Assembly (NCBI GenBank): GCA_963575745.1 | Contig: CAUYUJ010015952.1 | Coordinates: 242,501-304,053 of the forward strand | Direction of reading: 5' to 3' | DNA length: 61,553 nt | Source of the DNA: Prorocentrum cordatum | Taxonomy: Eukaryota; Sar; Dinophyceae; Prorocentrales; Prorocentraceae | Shown: piece by piece, positions 11,661 to 23,000 of the stretch | Position numbering within the stretch: position 1 is the first letter of the stretch | Layout of the letters: every line of letters starts with the position of its first letter | Notes under the pieces: generated by a model | What the model was told of the DNA's origin: nothing | Seen by the model: only the letters and a program-made list of their open reading frames with translations | Database searches by the model: none | Program-made: the position numbers and the translations under genes

Positions 11661-11696
<36 letters not shown>
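11620..11696. repeat. (GT), (TA), (TC) compound microsatellite
   Basis: A short GT run, a TA run of about 25 bases, then a TC run of about 35 bases directly next to the degenerate TTGGGGCC block. This resembles the TA run next to a repeat boundary at 4704-4742. Confidence 0.95.
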
Positions 11697-11698
<2 letters not shown>

Positions 11699-13080
11699 GC
11701 GCTTCTTGGTGGCCTCTAGGGACGTCTTGGGGGTCTCTTGGCGGTCCTGGGGGGCTCTCGGGTGCCTCGGCGGGGCCTCTGGGGCCGCTTGGAGTCCTCT
11801 TGGGGGCCTCCTGGGGGCCTACTGGGGGCCTCTTGGGGGCCTCTTGGGGCCATCTTGTAGCTTGGGGCCTCTTGGGGCCTCCTGGGCGCTTCTTGGGGCC
11901 GTGGAGGACATCGATCAAACTGGGGGGGTCCTCAATTACGGTCGCCCCCCAAAAAAAGACAAAATGGGGCCAAAACCAGTGTAACACCAATGATTTTGGC
12001 TTCCTCGCCGAGGCCGCTTTGGACGCCCTGACCGCTCGCGACCGGCCCCGTCCAGGTCCAGGGGAAAAAAAGGGGATTGGAAGAGGAAACGCCCTAGACC
12101 ACCTTACGCCCTGAAGGGCTATAGTGGGATTCGTATGAATCGCAGGCTAATCGGGCCTAATCCTGTCCAGTCGCTCCTTAGTCGGGCTTAGTAGCCCTGA
12201 GCCGTTCTTGCGAAGCCCTCCCAGAAGATGCTTCCGAAGGAAATGAGGCCGAGGCTGCTCGTGGTGGCGAGGCGACGTTTCTCCGAGGTGGGCGCCGCTG
12301 GGCTAACCTCCTTCGGTCCGAGAGGTGGCCTTCTGTCGACATCATAAGGAACCAAAACGTAGGGCATCGGACAACTCCCACCAGCCCTTGAGGGCGTAAG
12401 ATGGTCTAGGGTGTTTCCTCTTCCAACCCCCCTTCTTCCCCTGATGGGGCATCTGGTGCACCAGGCGTGCCTGGCACACTCGGGCCCCATGGGTGCCTGG
12501 CGCGCGTGGCGCCCCTGGCACGCGTGGCGCACCTCGCCGCCCAAACGTCGCGCACATGGGGTCGGCGTTGGTTCCCAGTAGCTGTCCATCCAAAGACGAC
12601 CGCTGGACATGCTCAGGTTCGGGTATTACTTATGTGCAAGGGGGGCGGGTGGAAGTGAACGAGACGGCTTGCGGGCGGGTGGGTGTCTTGACCCCTCCTC
12701 CGACTCCCTCCCCTGGACCTGGACGGGGCTGGTCGCGAGCGGTCAGGGCGTCCAAAACAGCCTCGGCGAGGAAGCCGAAATCATTGGTTTTACTGTAATT
12801 GGGGACCCCCCTTTCTTTGATCAATGTCCTCTCATATGGCCCCAAGTAGCGCCCAGGAGGCCCCAAGATGGCCCCAAGATGGCCCCAAGAGGCCCCCAGT
12901 TGGCCCCCAGGAGGCCCCCAAGAGGACTCCAAGCGGCCCCAAGAGGCCCCCCCGAGGCACCCAAGACCCCAAGAGCCTTCCAGGACCGCCAAGAGACCCC
13001 CAAGACATCCCTAGAGGCCACCAAGAAGCGCCCAAGAGATATCCCAAGAGGCTCCGAGAGGCATCCAAAAGACCTCTGGC
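11697..13080. repeat. Large imperfect inverted repeat with TTGGGGCC-rich arms
   Basis: Left arm about 11697-12121, right arm about 12384-12430 plus 12700-13080. Mirrored landmarks are: GGACATCGATCAAA (11908) against the complement near 12817-12832; CGAGGCCGCTTTGGACGC (about 12010) against its complement near 12745; and GGAAGAGGAAACGCCCTAGA (about 12076) against TCTAGGGTGTTTCCTCTTCC (about 12411). A segment of about 250 bases at 12440-12690 is present only in the right arm. The outer parts are degenerate TCTTGGGGCC units. No gene is supported. Confidence 0.7.
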
Positions 13081-13300
13081 CCTTTTGCTTGCCCTCCTCC
13101 TCCTGCTCCTCTTTCTTCCTCCTCCTATTCCTTCTCATCCTCCTCTTCCTCCTGTTTCTCCTCCTCCTTCTCCTCCTCCTCCACCTCCTCCTCCTTCTCC
13201 TCCTCCTCCTCCTCCTCATCATCATCATTTTCATCCTCCCTGTCCCCACGCCCTCATCCATCCATCCAGCCTCCTCCTTTTCATCCTCCCTCCTTCGCCG
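13080..13300. repeat. TCC-rich low-complexity tract
   Basis: Imperfect TCC triplets with TTC and ATC interruptions, ending near a CATC run and followed by a CATCGTTTCTGGATGGGCTG motif that recurs near 33640 and 52580 in the opposite orientation. It is part of a dispersed compound repeat. Confidence 0.9.
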
Positions 13301-13399
13301 TCCCCCTCTTGCTCCCGCACTTCCCTGATCACCTCAACTCGCCTGGACATCGTTTCTGGATGGGCTGGTGGGGATACTTTTTGTTCGGGAGCGCAAGCG

Positions 13400-14200
13400 G
13401 AAGAGCCGCGCACCGTCACAAGGGTCAGGCAAACCTAAAAGCCGCGGCCAGGGACAGACGCGGCGAGCAAGCAGCACGCTCAGAAGTCGAAGACAGCCAA
13501 GCCCGCGTGCCGAAGAATTCGGCAGCGCCCAACTGCGCCAACGTTGTCCTCAGCGAACTTGTCCTCGGCGACCTTGTCCTCAGCGAACTTGTCCTCAGCG
13601 AACTTGTCCTGCCGGATGTGGAGCACGAGCACCACCGCCGTCGTCAAGAACAAAATCCCGTGACCACACCACGTAGGCCAGCCTCAAATAAGTGCCCAAA
13701 GAAGTCCTGCATCCGGAGGAACCCCAGCCGGCGATGCGTGCAGCTGGTGGGGATACGGGAAGCGTCTAGAATTTCGCCGTGGGCAGACGGACACGTTCGG
13801 CGACTTGTGTCGTGTTGCGTATCCCCTTTCCCTCCGCCCTGCCCCCGCTGTCGCCCCTGGAAGCCCGCTGCCTTTCTCTTGGGCCCCCATTACTTTCCTT
13901 GTTTGGCTGGCCCTTATCGTCCACAATCGAAAGACATCGCATCCGCGTTGCGGATGGCTGGCATTTGGCAGTCCTGACGGCCTCGCAGCCCTGCCATGGC
14001 ACAACCACAAGAGGTGCCAGAACATCGCGTGGCTTCAGAGCCAGCAACACCGCCGAAGGGTCATAAACTACCGGCGCCTCCTCTTTCTCTTTCTCCCCCT
14101 TCCTCCGCGGGTACACCATTCAGTGCCGCATTGATCGGCCTACATGCTCCAATGGACGTGTGCGCAACCAGAAACCTCTGGTTCAGACTGAGCACAGAAG
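13400..14200. other. No recognised gene
   Basis: Contains a short direct repeat with a CCTCAGCGAACTTGTCCT-type unit, three to four copies at about 13548-13612. Frames are open on both strands, with no recognised domain. Confidence 0.4.
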
Positions 14201-14204
14201 CAAA

Positions 14205-14560
14205 GAGACAGCCTACGAGGGCCCCAGGACGGCCCCAGGGGCCCCCAGGACGCCACATGGCGGCCTCAAGAGGACAGCCAAAAAGCCCCCGACCACAACC
14301 GCCCAAGAAGCCCCAAAGATCGCCCCAAGCGCCGATACTGTCCAAAACGCCCCAGATTCTAAGAGGGTCACGAGAGCCTCAAGATGGAGCTGAATGGCCT
14401 CAAGAAGGCCTTGGGCCCCGAGCTCCCCCAAAGATGGCCCAAAGACGCCTCCCAAACTCACTCAAGTCGCAAACCAGGCACAAGAGACACCCGAAACTCT
14501 CTGGTATGGGGCTCCAGCGGCCCCAAGAGGGCTGCCCAACGTCTCCATGAGGCTCCGGTT
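14205..14560. repeat. Degenerate GGCCCCAAGA/GCCTCAAGA repeat
   Basis: About 350 bases of loosely repeated 9-12 base units containing CCCCAAGA, CCCCAGG and CTCAAGA. Same family as the blocks at 4800-5215 and 12840-13050. Confidence 0.6.
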
Positions 14561-14940
14561 CGAGGTTTGGGAGCGTTTTCGGTGTTGGTTCGGTTCGAAT
14601 TGGCTCAACGTTGGAGCTCATGTGCAGTCTCCATTGGACCTGCGAAGCGACAACTAATCCTTCCAGTGTGACTTCATATCCAATCGGCATTCGCATGGGT
14701 GCACGTCTTTGCAAAAACGATTCTGCGTCCTCACTTACGCTTATGTGCGGACCATTATCTTCGCTTGGCTTGGCGAAGGGGGGTGGGGAGTCCTGCGGCT
14801 TGGGGGTAGAGGGTGCGGTAAACAAAGCTCTCTCAGAAAGCGGACACATATTGCTTCGGAAGATCTCATCCGCTAGTCCACCTACGCCTAGAGAGTTGTT
14901 GGTACTTGGATGTAGGATGCTGGCGGGTTCAACAGTTTCC
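14561..14940. other. Nothing recognised
   Basis: Ordinary-complexity DNA with short open frames in both directions; no motif, splice pattern or repeat that I can name. Confidence 0.4.
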
Positions 14941-14944
14941 AGGG

Positions 14945-15255
14945 TGTCGAGGGAACCTCCAGGTAGCCTCCTTGGGGCCTCCTGGAATTTCCCTCGGGTC
15001 TTCTATCATCAGGCGATCGCAAACATGGATCAAGGGGGCGTGGATTAGCGACGGGTCCCGCTTCCATCGGAAATCGCGGATTTCCGCCGACGAACGAGGC
15101 GGCACCGGCCGCCTTTCGGGGAGGGCACCTCCCCCGATCCATGGATTTGGCGACCGCTCGCCAAATCCATGGATCGCTAATCCATGTTCTTGCGTCTCCG
15201 ATCTAGGCAGCCTCCTCGGGGCCTCCTGGAATTTCCCTGGGGTCTCCTATAAGAG
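14945..15255. repeat. Nested palindrome flanked by direct repeats
   Basis: A perfect 19-bp hairpin with a 4-base loop occupies 15135-15176 (arms start CGATCCATGGATTTGGCGA). Smaller inverted pairs lie outside it, such as GTGGATTAGCGAC near 15039 against TCGCTAATCCATG near 15174. The set is flanked by direct copies of CTCCTGGAATTTCCCT (near 14980 and 15222). Confidence 0.75.
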
Positions 15256-15294
15256 TAGCGCGGCGGCGTTGCGCGGGCCGACGCTGGACTGCTG

Positions 15295-15471
15295 TTAAAT
15301 CGGGCCTGTCCCTCTACAGGACGGATATTCAAAAACAGTGAAACAATAATCGGGGGCGATTTTAAAAACATGTTTTGAGCATTTTGGGAATATGTTTTGA
15401 GTATTTTTAATATTTCGCGTATTTTTATATTTCGCCCAAAATCCCCCTGTAGGGGGACAGGCCCGACCTAA
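15295..15471. mobile_element. MITE family A (TTAAGTCGGGC type), copy 1
   Basis: 177 bases bounded by TTAAATCGGGCCTGTCCC and the complement GGGACAGGCCCGACCTAA. An AT-rich middle (GGATATTCAAAAA ... TTTCGCCCAAAATC) lies between CTACAGG and CCTGTAGG. The flanking 8-mers (GACTGCTG and GTCTACGC) do not match, so this is an old or rearranged copy. Confidence 0.85.
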
Positions 15472-15639
15472 GTCTACGCCCTCCAAGCTTCCAGGCTGTC
15501 CCCTTGGACTGTCAGGGAAACCTCCAGGGGCTTCTGGGAAGGCTTCCGGCATAGGGGTTTCCTGGGGTTCTCCATCCGGAGGAAGAGGACGCTCTGGGAG
15601 GCTTCAATCCGCCCCGCCCCTCCAACACATCCCGGACGT

Positions 15640-15835
15640 TCGGAGACCAGGGGGATCCGCCCCAGGGTCGTCGTTGTCGTCGTCGACGACGACGACGACA
15701 AGGACGAACCCCTCCTGGCGCTAGCAAGCGACGACGACCGTGACGATCGATGATCCTCCCCCCTGGCGCCGGCAAACGACGACACCCGCCACGACGACGA
15801 CGGCCGGCGCCCGCCCCCCATTGCGCGAGGGGGCG
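15640..15835. repeat. GTC/GAC-rich imperfect palindromic tract
   Basis: Runs of GTCGTCGTC and GACGACGACGAC lie back to back near 15669-15705 and recur as CGACGACG blocks to 15805. Two similar CTGGCGCxxGCAAxCGACGAC segments occur at about 15716 and 15762. No gene. Confidence 0.6.
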
Positions 15836-15846
15836 GGGGTGATGTA

Positions 15847-15941
15847 TGGAGGAGGAGGAGGAGGAGGAGGAGGAGGAGGAGGAGGAGGAGGAGGAGGAGG
15901 AGGAGGAGGAGGAGGAGGAGGAGGAGGAGGAGGAGGAGGAA
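15847..15941. repeat. (GGA)n microsatellite
   Basis: Ninety-five bases of pure GGA triplets; false poly-Gly, poly-Pro and poly-Ser frames arise from it. Confidence 0.99.
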
Positions 15942-16633
15942 TATTTGTTCGTGCCGGGGGGCCCGTCTTCGACGTGTCGATGAACGTCTCGCATCCAGTC
16001 GCTCGTGAAACGGGCTCTCTCACAGGGGGCCTCTCCAGGGAGAGACAGCGAGAGATGTTTACGTGGTACTGCGTCGGACCGCAGACATATTGTGGCGCAG
16101 GGGGTGGTGACGAAGTTTATGTGACCACGATTGCGCGGCCCTGGAGAACGGCCTGTAGGGGGCCTTCAGGGTCTACAGCGCCTCTTGATGCTTTCAGGTG
16201 TCCCGTCGGTCGAGGCCTCCAAAGGAGCCTTCAGAGCCTTCTCGTGGAAGCACCCGTAGGGTAGGCGACGTAGGAGGGAGCATGGCGCGGGCCTGCACGG
16301 GGCCGCGGTCTCGCAGGAGGACTGCGTGGGACCATGGGGGACCCTCAAACACCTGGCTCCAGAGGGCTTGCAGATCCCCCCCGGGACTCTGACAGCCTGC
16401 AGCGGCATCAGGAGGCCTTCAGAAGGCTTCGAGCATCCCCCCAAGAGTCTCCCCAGAGGATTTTCCCGAGGCTTCGGCGTCCAGGGGCCTCCACACAAGA
16501 GGCGGGCGCAGTTGCCCGGCACTTGGTCGCCGGTGTGGCACCGTGTGGGACCTACGTTGCGCCACAATTCGGCTGGATGGCGATGGGGGGATCAGGACAT
16601 GGGGGGATGAGTATCCGGCACCGTTTTGTTGGG

Positions 16634-16802
16634 GTACAATTTGCACCTTCTCTGCGGGTTGCAAGTACAAATTGTACCTTCTCCCCCCCGTTAACATCCT
16701 CGCACATGTCGCGGACGTTGTCAAAAGTACAATTTGAACCTTGTCTGCGTGGCATCGGTACAAATTGTACATTCTCCGTGGGGCGTAGGTACAATTTGTA
16801 CC
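16634..16802. promoter_or_regulatory. Array of five GTACAAATTGTAC-type palindromic motifs
   Basis: Near-palindromic 14-mers occur at 16634, 16665, 16727, 16758 and 16789 (spacing 31, 62, 31, 31). They alternate between the GTACAATTTG and GTACAAATTG forms, that is, opposite orientations of one motif. They lie 165-335 bases upstream of the first codon of the large gene. This could be a protein-binding array, a foldback repeat, or remains of a short tandem inverted repeat. No known dinoflagellate promoter motif is claimed. Confidence 0.5.
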
Positions 16803-16967
16803 TCGGTTTCGCCTCTCTCCCCATCTGGACTTATCCCCCCATTTGCATCCCGCCAAACAATGCTGCGGGACGCGACTCGACAAGCTGGTCGGGAGAATTG
16901 CAGAGCGAGGTCTGGGAGCCGATTCTGATAGCGTTGGCCAGGAGAACAAAGGCCACCTGATGTCTTT

Positions 16968-19900
16968 ATGCGTGGCAAAGTTGGTGCTGTAGCCATTTTG
17001 GCTCAAAGCGCAGAGCTAACTGCGTTTTGGGGCGCTGGCGCGGCATGGGGCGTGACACCGGGACTCCTCGCTCACTGGGCACTACCAACGTTGCCAGAGA
17101 TCTGTGAGGCCGGCAGCCTTGCTTGGGCCTACGTGGGAGTACTATCGCGGATGCAAGCCTGGTTCATACGGACAGTCGTTTCTTGCGCCTTGTGGTGTGG
17201 CCCAACGGACGTGTTGGGAGATCTGTTCTACCATGCCTTCACAAGCGACCCCGACGGCATCGAGTCGCACCTCCGACTAGTCGGCGGGTCCACTGTCGAC
17301 TACTTCTCCACCGAGCACAATGAATTGTGCCCCGAGGTCGTTGGACCAATCGATCCTCCGATAGGTATGACGCAGCGCTTCCAGCACCCGGAGTTTCGTG
17401 CACTTAGCGAGGAGGAGTACGACGCGCTCCCTGAGCACTCCTATTTGGATGAGGATCAACTGGACAACCCGAATGCGGGCAAAATATATTTGGGGGATTA
17501 TACCGAGACTTTGCTCACGAAGGAGTTCGTTCCAGACGACGACCTGCTCCCGTTGCCGCACAGTCGGACGCAGCTTTGCAACTACGCCCTGCGGCTGTCG
17601 GAGGCGGAGCCCTCACAGAACACGGCGGCGTGGAGCCGGTTCAAGCAGCTCGTAGCCTTCGGATTTGAGACCGAATTCCATTTTCAAATCTTGCATCAAA
17701 ACAAGGAGTGCGTCATCTCTGGGCAGACCTCCTGGTGCGATCCGCAGGGCGCCGACGGGTTCGCATTCGTCGTCCAGAACGACGGCAGGAAGGTCGTTGG
17801 CACAGAGGTGAGCGGCCTGGGCTACGGATTCGCGAATTCCCTCGCCGTGGAGTTTGACACCCACCGGGATCAGAGCCTTGGCGACCGCACTGGCAACCAC
17901 ATCAGCGTGCACGTGCCTCCCGCGGTCGGTGACCTCAACACCGCTGGGCAGAGAGGAGAGATCGCTTACGCAGACGATATCCCGTTGCTCACGGAGGGCA
18001 CGCACGTCGTGCGGATCGAGTACACACCCTCCGAGTACGCTTGGGACGACTTGGGTGCTGGCTTCGACGCCGACCTCGGCGCAGAGCGGCTGTCGCTGCA
18101 CGCGGCGGGGCGGCCAGGGATGTTGACGGTGGACTTGGATGGCCAGCGGGTCATCAGGGTGCCCATCGATCTCGCCTACGTGGTGCAGGTCGATGGCACG
18201 TTGAGCTACAAGGAAGATGCACCGACGCAGCTGGATGCCGACGGACAGCCGAACCCCGACGCCTACGACGAGCTAGGTTCCTCGCCAGGGCGCGCTTGGG
18301 TCGGTTTCACGAGCAGTACGGCCTATTTCAAATATCAGTCGGTCTTTATCTTGTCCTGGGTCTTCAAAGAGAAGGCTGCTTGTCCCGGCGAGGGCGCAGG
18401 GGACACCATGTGCCGCGTGAACGAGGGCACCGAGGGCCGCTCGGTCTGCAGCGGGAACGGCACCGAGCTGTGCGCGTTCGTGGTGCAGAACATCGCCCGA
18501 CAGCCTGTGCAGATTGCCGCGAGGCACTTCCTCGACAGGCCTTTCGAGGCCACTCCCTGCGAGCATGGGGTCTTGCAGTGGAACCAGCTTCATCCATATT
18601 TTTTGGGCTGCTCGAAGACGGTGCGATACACCAAAGACCTTGAGCAGTTGATCATCAACACTTTGGATGGCACCCGTGGCGTGATCGTGGACGACGCTCA
18701 CACGCTCATGAAGGCGCCTGCGCCTTTCAAGAAGCGCAGCGTCTTCGAATGGTGCACGCTCGAGCACGAACACGACCCCGCTCGCCTCTACTTCGCCCAG
18801 TGTAGCTGCGAGTACTGCATCAGGCTCCTTCACCTCCAGGCGTCCTACGCTGTCTACTACCAGCACATGGCCACCGAGCGATTCGGCCTCCTGTGTCCCT
18901 GCTTTGAGTCCTCAGAGGTTGACCACGACATGTCCACGTGGAGGACACTGGAGCCCCTGCGGCACATGCGGATACACGTCAGCCGCGGGTGCGCCTTCAC
19001 ATCGCAGTGTGCCGAGATGTTGAAGTTCGCCAGCTGCGAGGAGGCTTACCAGACGTACCAGCTGGGCAATCCGCAGACGCCCACGATCCTGTCGAACGGG
19101 TTCGAGGACCTTGTCCTTGACGGTGGTAGGGTCGTAGACGGAAGGATCCGTGGTGACGCGTGCGATTGCACGCCGAACGCGCGTCCATATGTCGGGACAG
19201 GTGGTGGAGGGACAGGCCAGTGCCAAGAGGAGGGCGCCATTCTCCAGACGTCCACGCAGCCGACCCTGTCGCATTGCCTGGCCTTCTGCGAGAGCGACCA
19301 GCTCTGTACATTCTACGCGTACTGGGTGGCCAGCCAGACTTGCAAGACGTACTGGTACTGCGAGTGGGTACTCTGCACGGACACCGATTGCATGGCTGCC
19401 GTTACATACCAGTTGGCCGAGCTTGGAGAGTTTTTCAACACACTCGGTGACGTGCTGTACTACAACGTGTACCCCCTGCGAACCGTCCAGACGTCGAAGG
19501 AGGAGTGCCAGAGCTGCTTGCATCTGTACGAGGAGGAGTTCTGCGTGGAGCAGTGCGGGCCGATCACTCAGGTGCCGTACTTGCATTGGCCTGGAGGACC
19601 GCTCTGCGCCACGTGTATCTTCGCAGGCAACCAGTGGCACGAGCTGACGGACTCGGAGACCACCACGGCTACAGAGTGCGTCATGACATCGATTCGCAAC
19701 GGCCTGGACCCGTGGTCGTATTGCAACCAGACCTCCCTGGAGGTGCTGGGGTTGCCGTCTTCCGACCTCTTCAACGGAGTTGCCACTCACTATCTCTCCG
19801 AGTGCCCCGGGCGCACCTTCGAGGAGTCGGGCGCCGTCTGTGTCCCAAACATCTACGCCAACGACCACTTCCGGCTGCAGGTACTGTCCCGCATCGCCGC

Positions 19901-20090
19901 CATCAACGACACGGTCTGGAGCGACCAGATGCAGTGCCTCAACGCCTTCTGCGACTTGGTCCCCCTGTCGTCGTGCTACTACCGGCTGGCGTCCTGGGAT
20001 TTCAGCAGCAGCGTGTACGAGGAGACGGGCGGCCTCAACGCCACGTTTTACAGCGGTAATTCCGTGGTGGACCCGGGCGCGCTCGTGCAG
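16968..20090 (+). CDS. Exon 1: L-type lectin and Cys-rich/PAN-like part
   Basis: A 3.1 kb intronless exon ending at GTGCAG before a GT donor at 20091 (phase 0). The lectin region contains GADGFAFVVQND, FANSLAVEFDTH and the closing AWVGFTSST...SWVF pattern of legume-type lectins (LMAN/VIP-like). After it come paired Cys clusters, for example CSCEYC and CHSLAFCES-type spacing (HCLAFCESDQLCTFYAYW), fitting a PAN/Apple-like or similar disulphide fold. The open frame runs past the donor to 20165, which would be intron read-through. An upstream extension by a further exon cannot be excluded. Confidence 0.8.
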
Positions 20091-23000
20091 GTCACCATGA
20101 CAGAAAGGGGTCCTAAGGGAAAGGGGTCTAGATTGCTTGTTGCTCGTGTTGCAGTGCTTGTGTGACTTTCGGCATCCTGGGGCCCTTCCCCGGCCCCAGG
20201 ACCGTCAAACAGCGTCGGCCACGCGCAGAGGGTTGCAGGGGGAGAGGGGAAGGCTTCTCAGAAGAAGGTTGCACCTTAGAAGGTGCGGGCCCAACGTCTA
20301 CAGACGAGGCCCGCGCCTTCTACGAAGAAGCAGCCTCCTTCCAAGAAGCCTCCCCCCCCTCCCCCCTGCCCCCCTCTGCACGCCGCCAGCAGCGGCCCGG
20401 GATGGAACCACCGACCCCGGTGGAGACCCCAGGGCCAGGACCCGCTCTCCTCGGGGCTCTTCGCCCGGCCTGCCAGGGGGGCGCGCTCACGCTCGTGAAG
20501 GCTAACGAGCAGTACGTGGTCACGTCGCCGCTGCCTTTTGCACTGGAGAATACGACCATCGAAGCCTGGGTAACCGTCGGCGAAATCGAGAGGATCACCA
20601 ACATCGCCCAGAACAAGACTGTCAAGACGACCAGCTCTTGGCAGGACGACTACCTGGCTCTCTACGTCGTCGACGGGGACTTCACTACCTACTGGCAGTC
20701 TCAGATCGGGGAGGCCTTCCGGTACAGCCTTCAGGCCACACTCATCGTAGATCTCAATTCGACCATGTCTGCTCAGGCGTTCAATATTTACTGGAAGCAG
20801 CCAGCTGCCGACTTCACATTCGCTGTTTCCAGGGATAACGTCACTTGGAACGACATCGCCACGTTCGCTGGCAACTCCGACGAAACCACCTTGATCAACG
20901 TTTTCTACCGTGGGAGGTTCCTCCGGATCCTCATGACCAACGCGGCGACTCTGCGAACGTCGGACCCAGGGATCAATTGCCCAGTCTACTCAATTTGGGA
21001 GGTCGAGGTCATCTTCGACCAGGTAGTTTCCACGCTGAAGCCGGCGGTCGAAACTCATACCTGGCACAACCTTGCCGCTCGGGCGATCGACGGTGATGTG
21101 CTTACGTTCTGGTCGACTCCTACTGGCATCGTCAGCTCCTACATCCTCATTGACTTTGGGGTGGACCTCAACGTGTCCTACACTATTGTCAGGTGAGCGA
21201 CGGAAGAACATGGGGTCGGCTGCGCGGACATTGGCACACAAGCTGTCCGCGTAAGGTCGAGCGGCGTAAGCTGCTTGGTGCCCAATATAGCGTGCCGCGC
21301 TGGCGGCCCGCATGAGCCACCGCGTAAGGTCGCTGTGTCATCGTGCGTATCATGGCGCCAACATCGCAGAGCGGATTTCTTTCGGAAAACAATAGACTTG
21401 GCCCGAATTGTCCTGGAGAGTTTCGTTTTGGATTTCCGTGCTTTTTTTTGGGCCAGAAATTCGGACCAGCGAGGTTCGACTCGTTTTCCACTCGCCGTTT
21501 CGGTGCTGCTTTGCGCTGGCAGAAACCCACGCAAAAATCCGCTGCAGCACGTCTGCAGGGTCGGTGCAGTGACGCGCAAGACCCTTCTCGTTCTTTCGCA
21601 CAGGTGGCAGTACACTCCCCAAAAGTTCTCTGTCCGCCACGGCAGCAGCGGGTGCGCGGAAGGCCTGCCCGCGGCGAGCGGCGAGCTGTTCCAGCGGGTG
21701 GGCACGCAGGTCGAGCGCGACGGCGAGAGCAGCGACCCTTGGACCGGGCGCTGCCTGGCCGTGATCGTGCTCGAGGCTGGCACGTATTTCAACGAGTACT
21801 ACATGGCCCTGAGCGAGGTGGAGGTGTACAGCGAGGCCACCAACCTCGCCCGCGACAACTCTACGGCCGTGCTGGAGACCTTCCCCACCAACGAGACCGG
21901 CGCTCACGTCACGGCTATCGACGGCGCTCTGGACGGCGACCCCACGACGTATTGGATGCTGGCCACGGTGGGGGGCACGGCCCGCTTGCTGCTGGACTTG
22001 GGCTCGGTCGAGTTCGTCATGAGCATCGAGGTGCGGTGGGCCACAGTGGACGGCGTGAGGTCCGCAGGAGGCATCTGCACACCACCGCCGTGATTGGCCA
22101 GGGCATCCTTGGCCCTGGGTGGTGCATGCGGACAGGAACTTTCTGTAAGCGTGTCGTTCCGCAGGTTCTGGCCCACCACGCTTCGGCGCGAAGCGCGGTA
22201 GTCACGTCCCCGTCCCCGAGCGCCAACGTTCCGGACTTTTCCCAGCCTCCCGCGATGCAGAGCGATGCGACACGCTTTCCGCTCAGTGCCGCCGCCGAAA
22301 CATGCTAAGCAAACGTTCCAGACCGTAGACCCTCCTGGGCTCGGCCATGAGGGCGTGTACACCGTGCCAGCCAAGGATGGACCTGGCCGGGCACGGTGGT
22401 GGAATACAGACGCCTTCTGCGCGCGAGGTATTTGGCGAGCTCATTCTCGGTCTCGGGTGGAACTTCGTTGCCCATGGACACGTTCGAGGAGCTCGACTCG
22501 CAGGTTGGCGTCCTGGTCGACGTCAGGGCGTTCGTGGTCTTCAAGCAGCTCCGCTACGTCGTTTTGCAGGTGAACCAGATCCTGTCCTCCAACCCGAACG
22601 GCTGGCTGGGGGTTGAGGACTTCGTTGTCTGGAAGAGGAGCGGTAATTTGGTGACCGAGATGGGATCGCAGGCTAGCGCGACTGCGGAGTGGGCAAACTG
22701 CAGCACCTGCTCCCTCGAGCTCGACAGCGAGACGTACATACACGACTCCCTTGCGGCCGTCGACGCCGACTTCAGCACCTGGTGGGGTGCCCCGTTCGCT
22801 GCAGACCCAACACTGGAAGTGTACTTGGAGGTGCAGCTGGCGTCGCAAGAGTCCATAGACGTGGTTGGCATTTGGTGGCAGTACCCCGCCGCTGACATCA
22901 AGGTCTATGTCTCGCTAGTCACGCTGGCCAACGGGCCGCAGGCTTGGCAGCTCATCCAGACGTATCTCGGCAACACAGCGTACACCACGGCAGTCTCGTT

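Noticed and set aside
16334-16960. Open frame just before the lectin gene as an upstream exon
   Set aside because: It spans the GTACAAATTGTAC array and repeats, has no domain, and lies 5' of the spliced-leader scar.
20091-20165. Continuation of exon 1 to the stop at 20165
   Set aside because: The frame continues past a GT donor into a low-complexity segment; the phase-correct acceptor at 20476/20477 restores a LamG start.
22396-22427. Upstream part of the exon 4 open frame as coding
   Set aside because: It belongs to the inverted-repeat end of intron 3.
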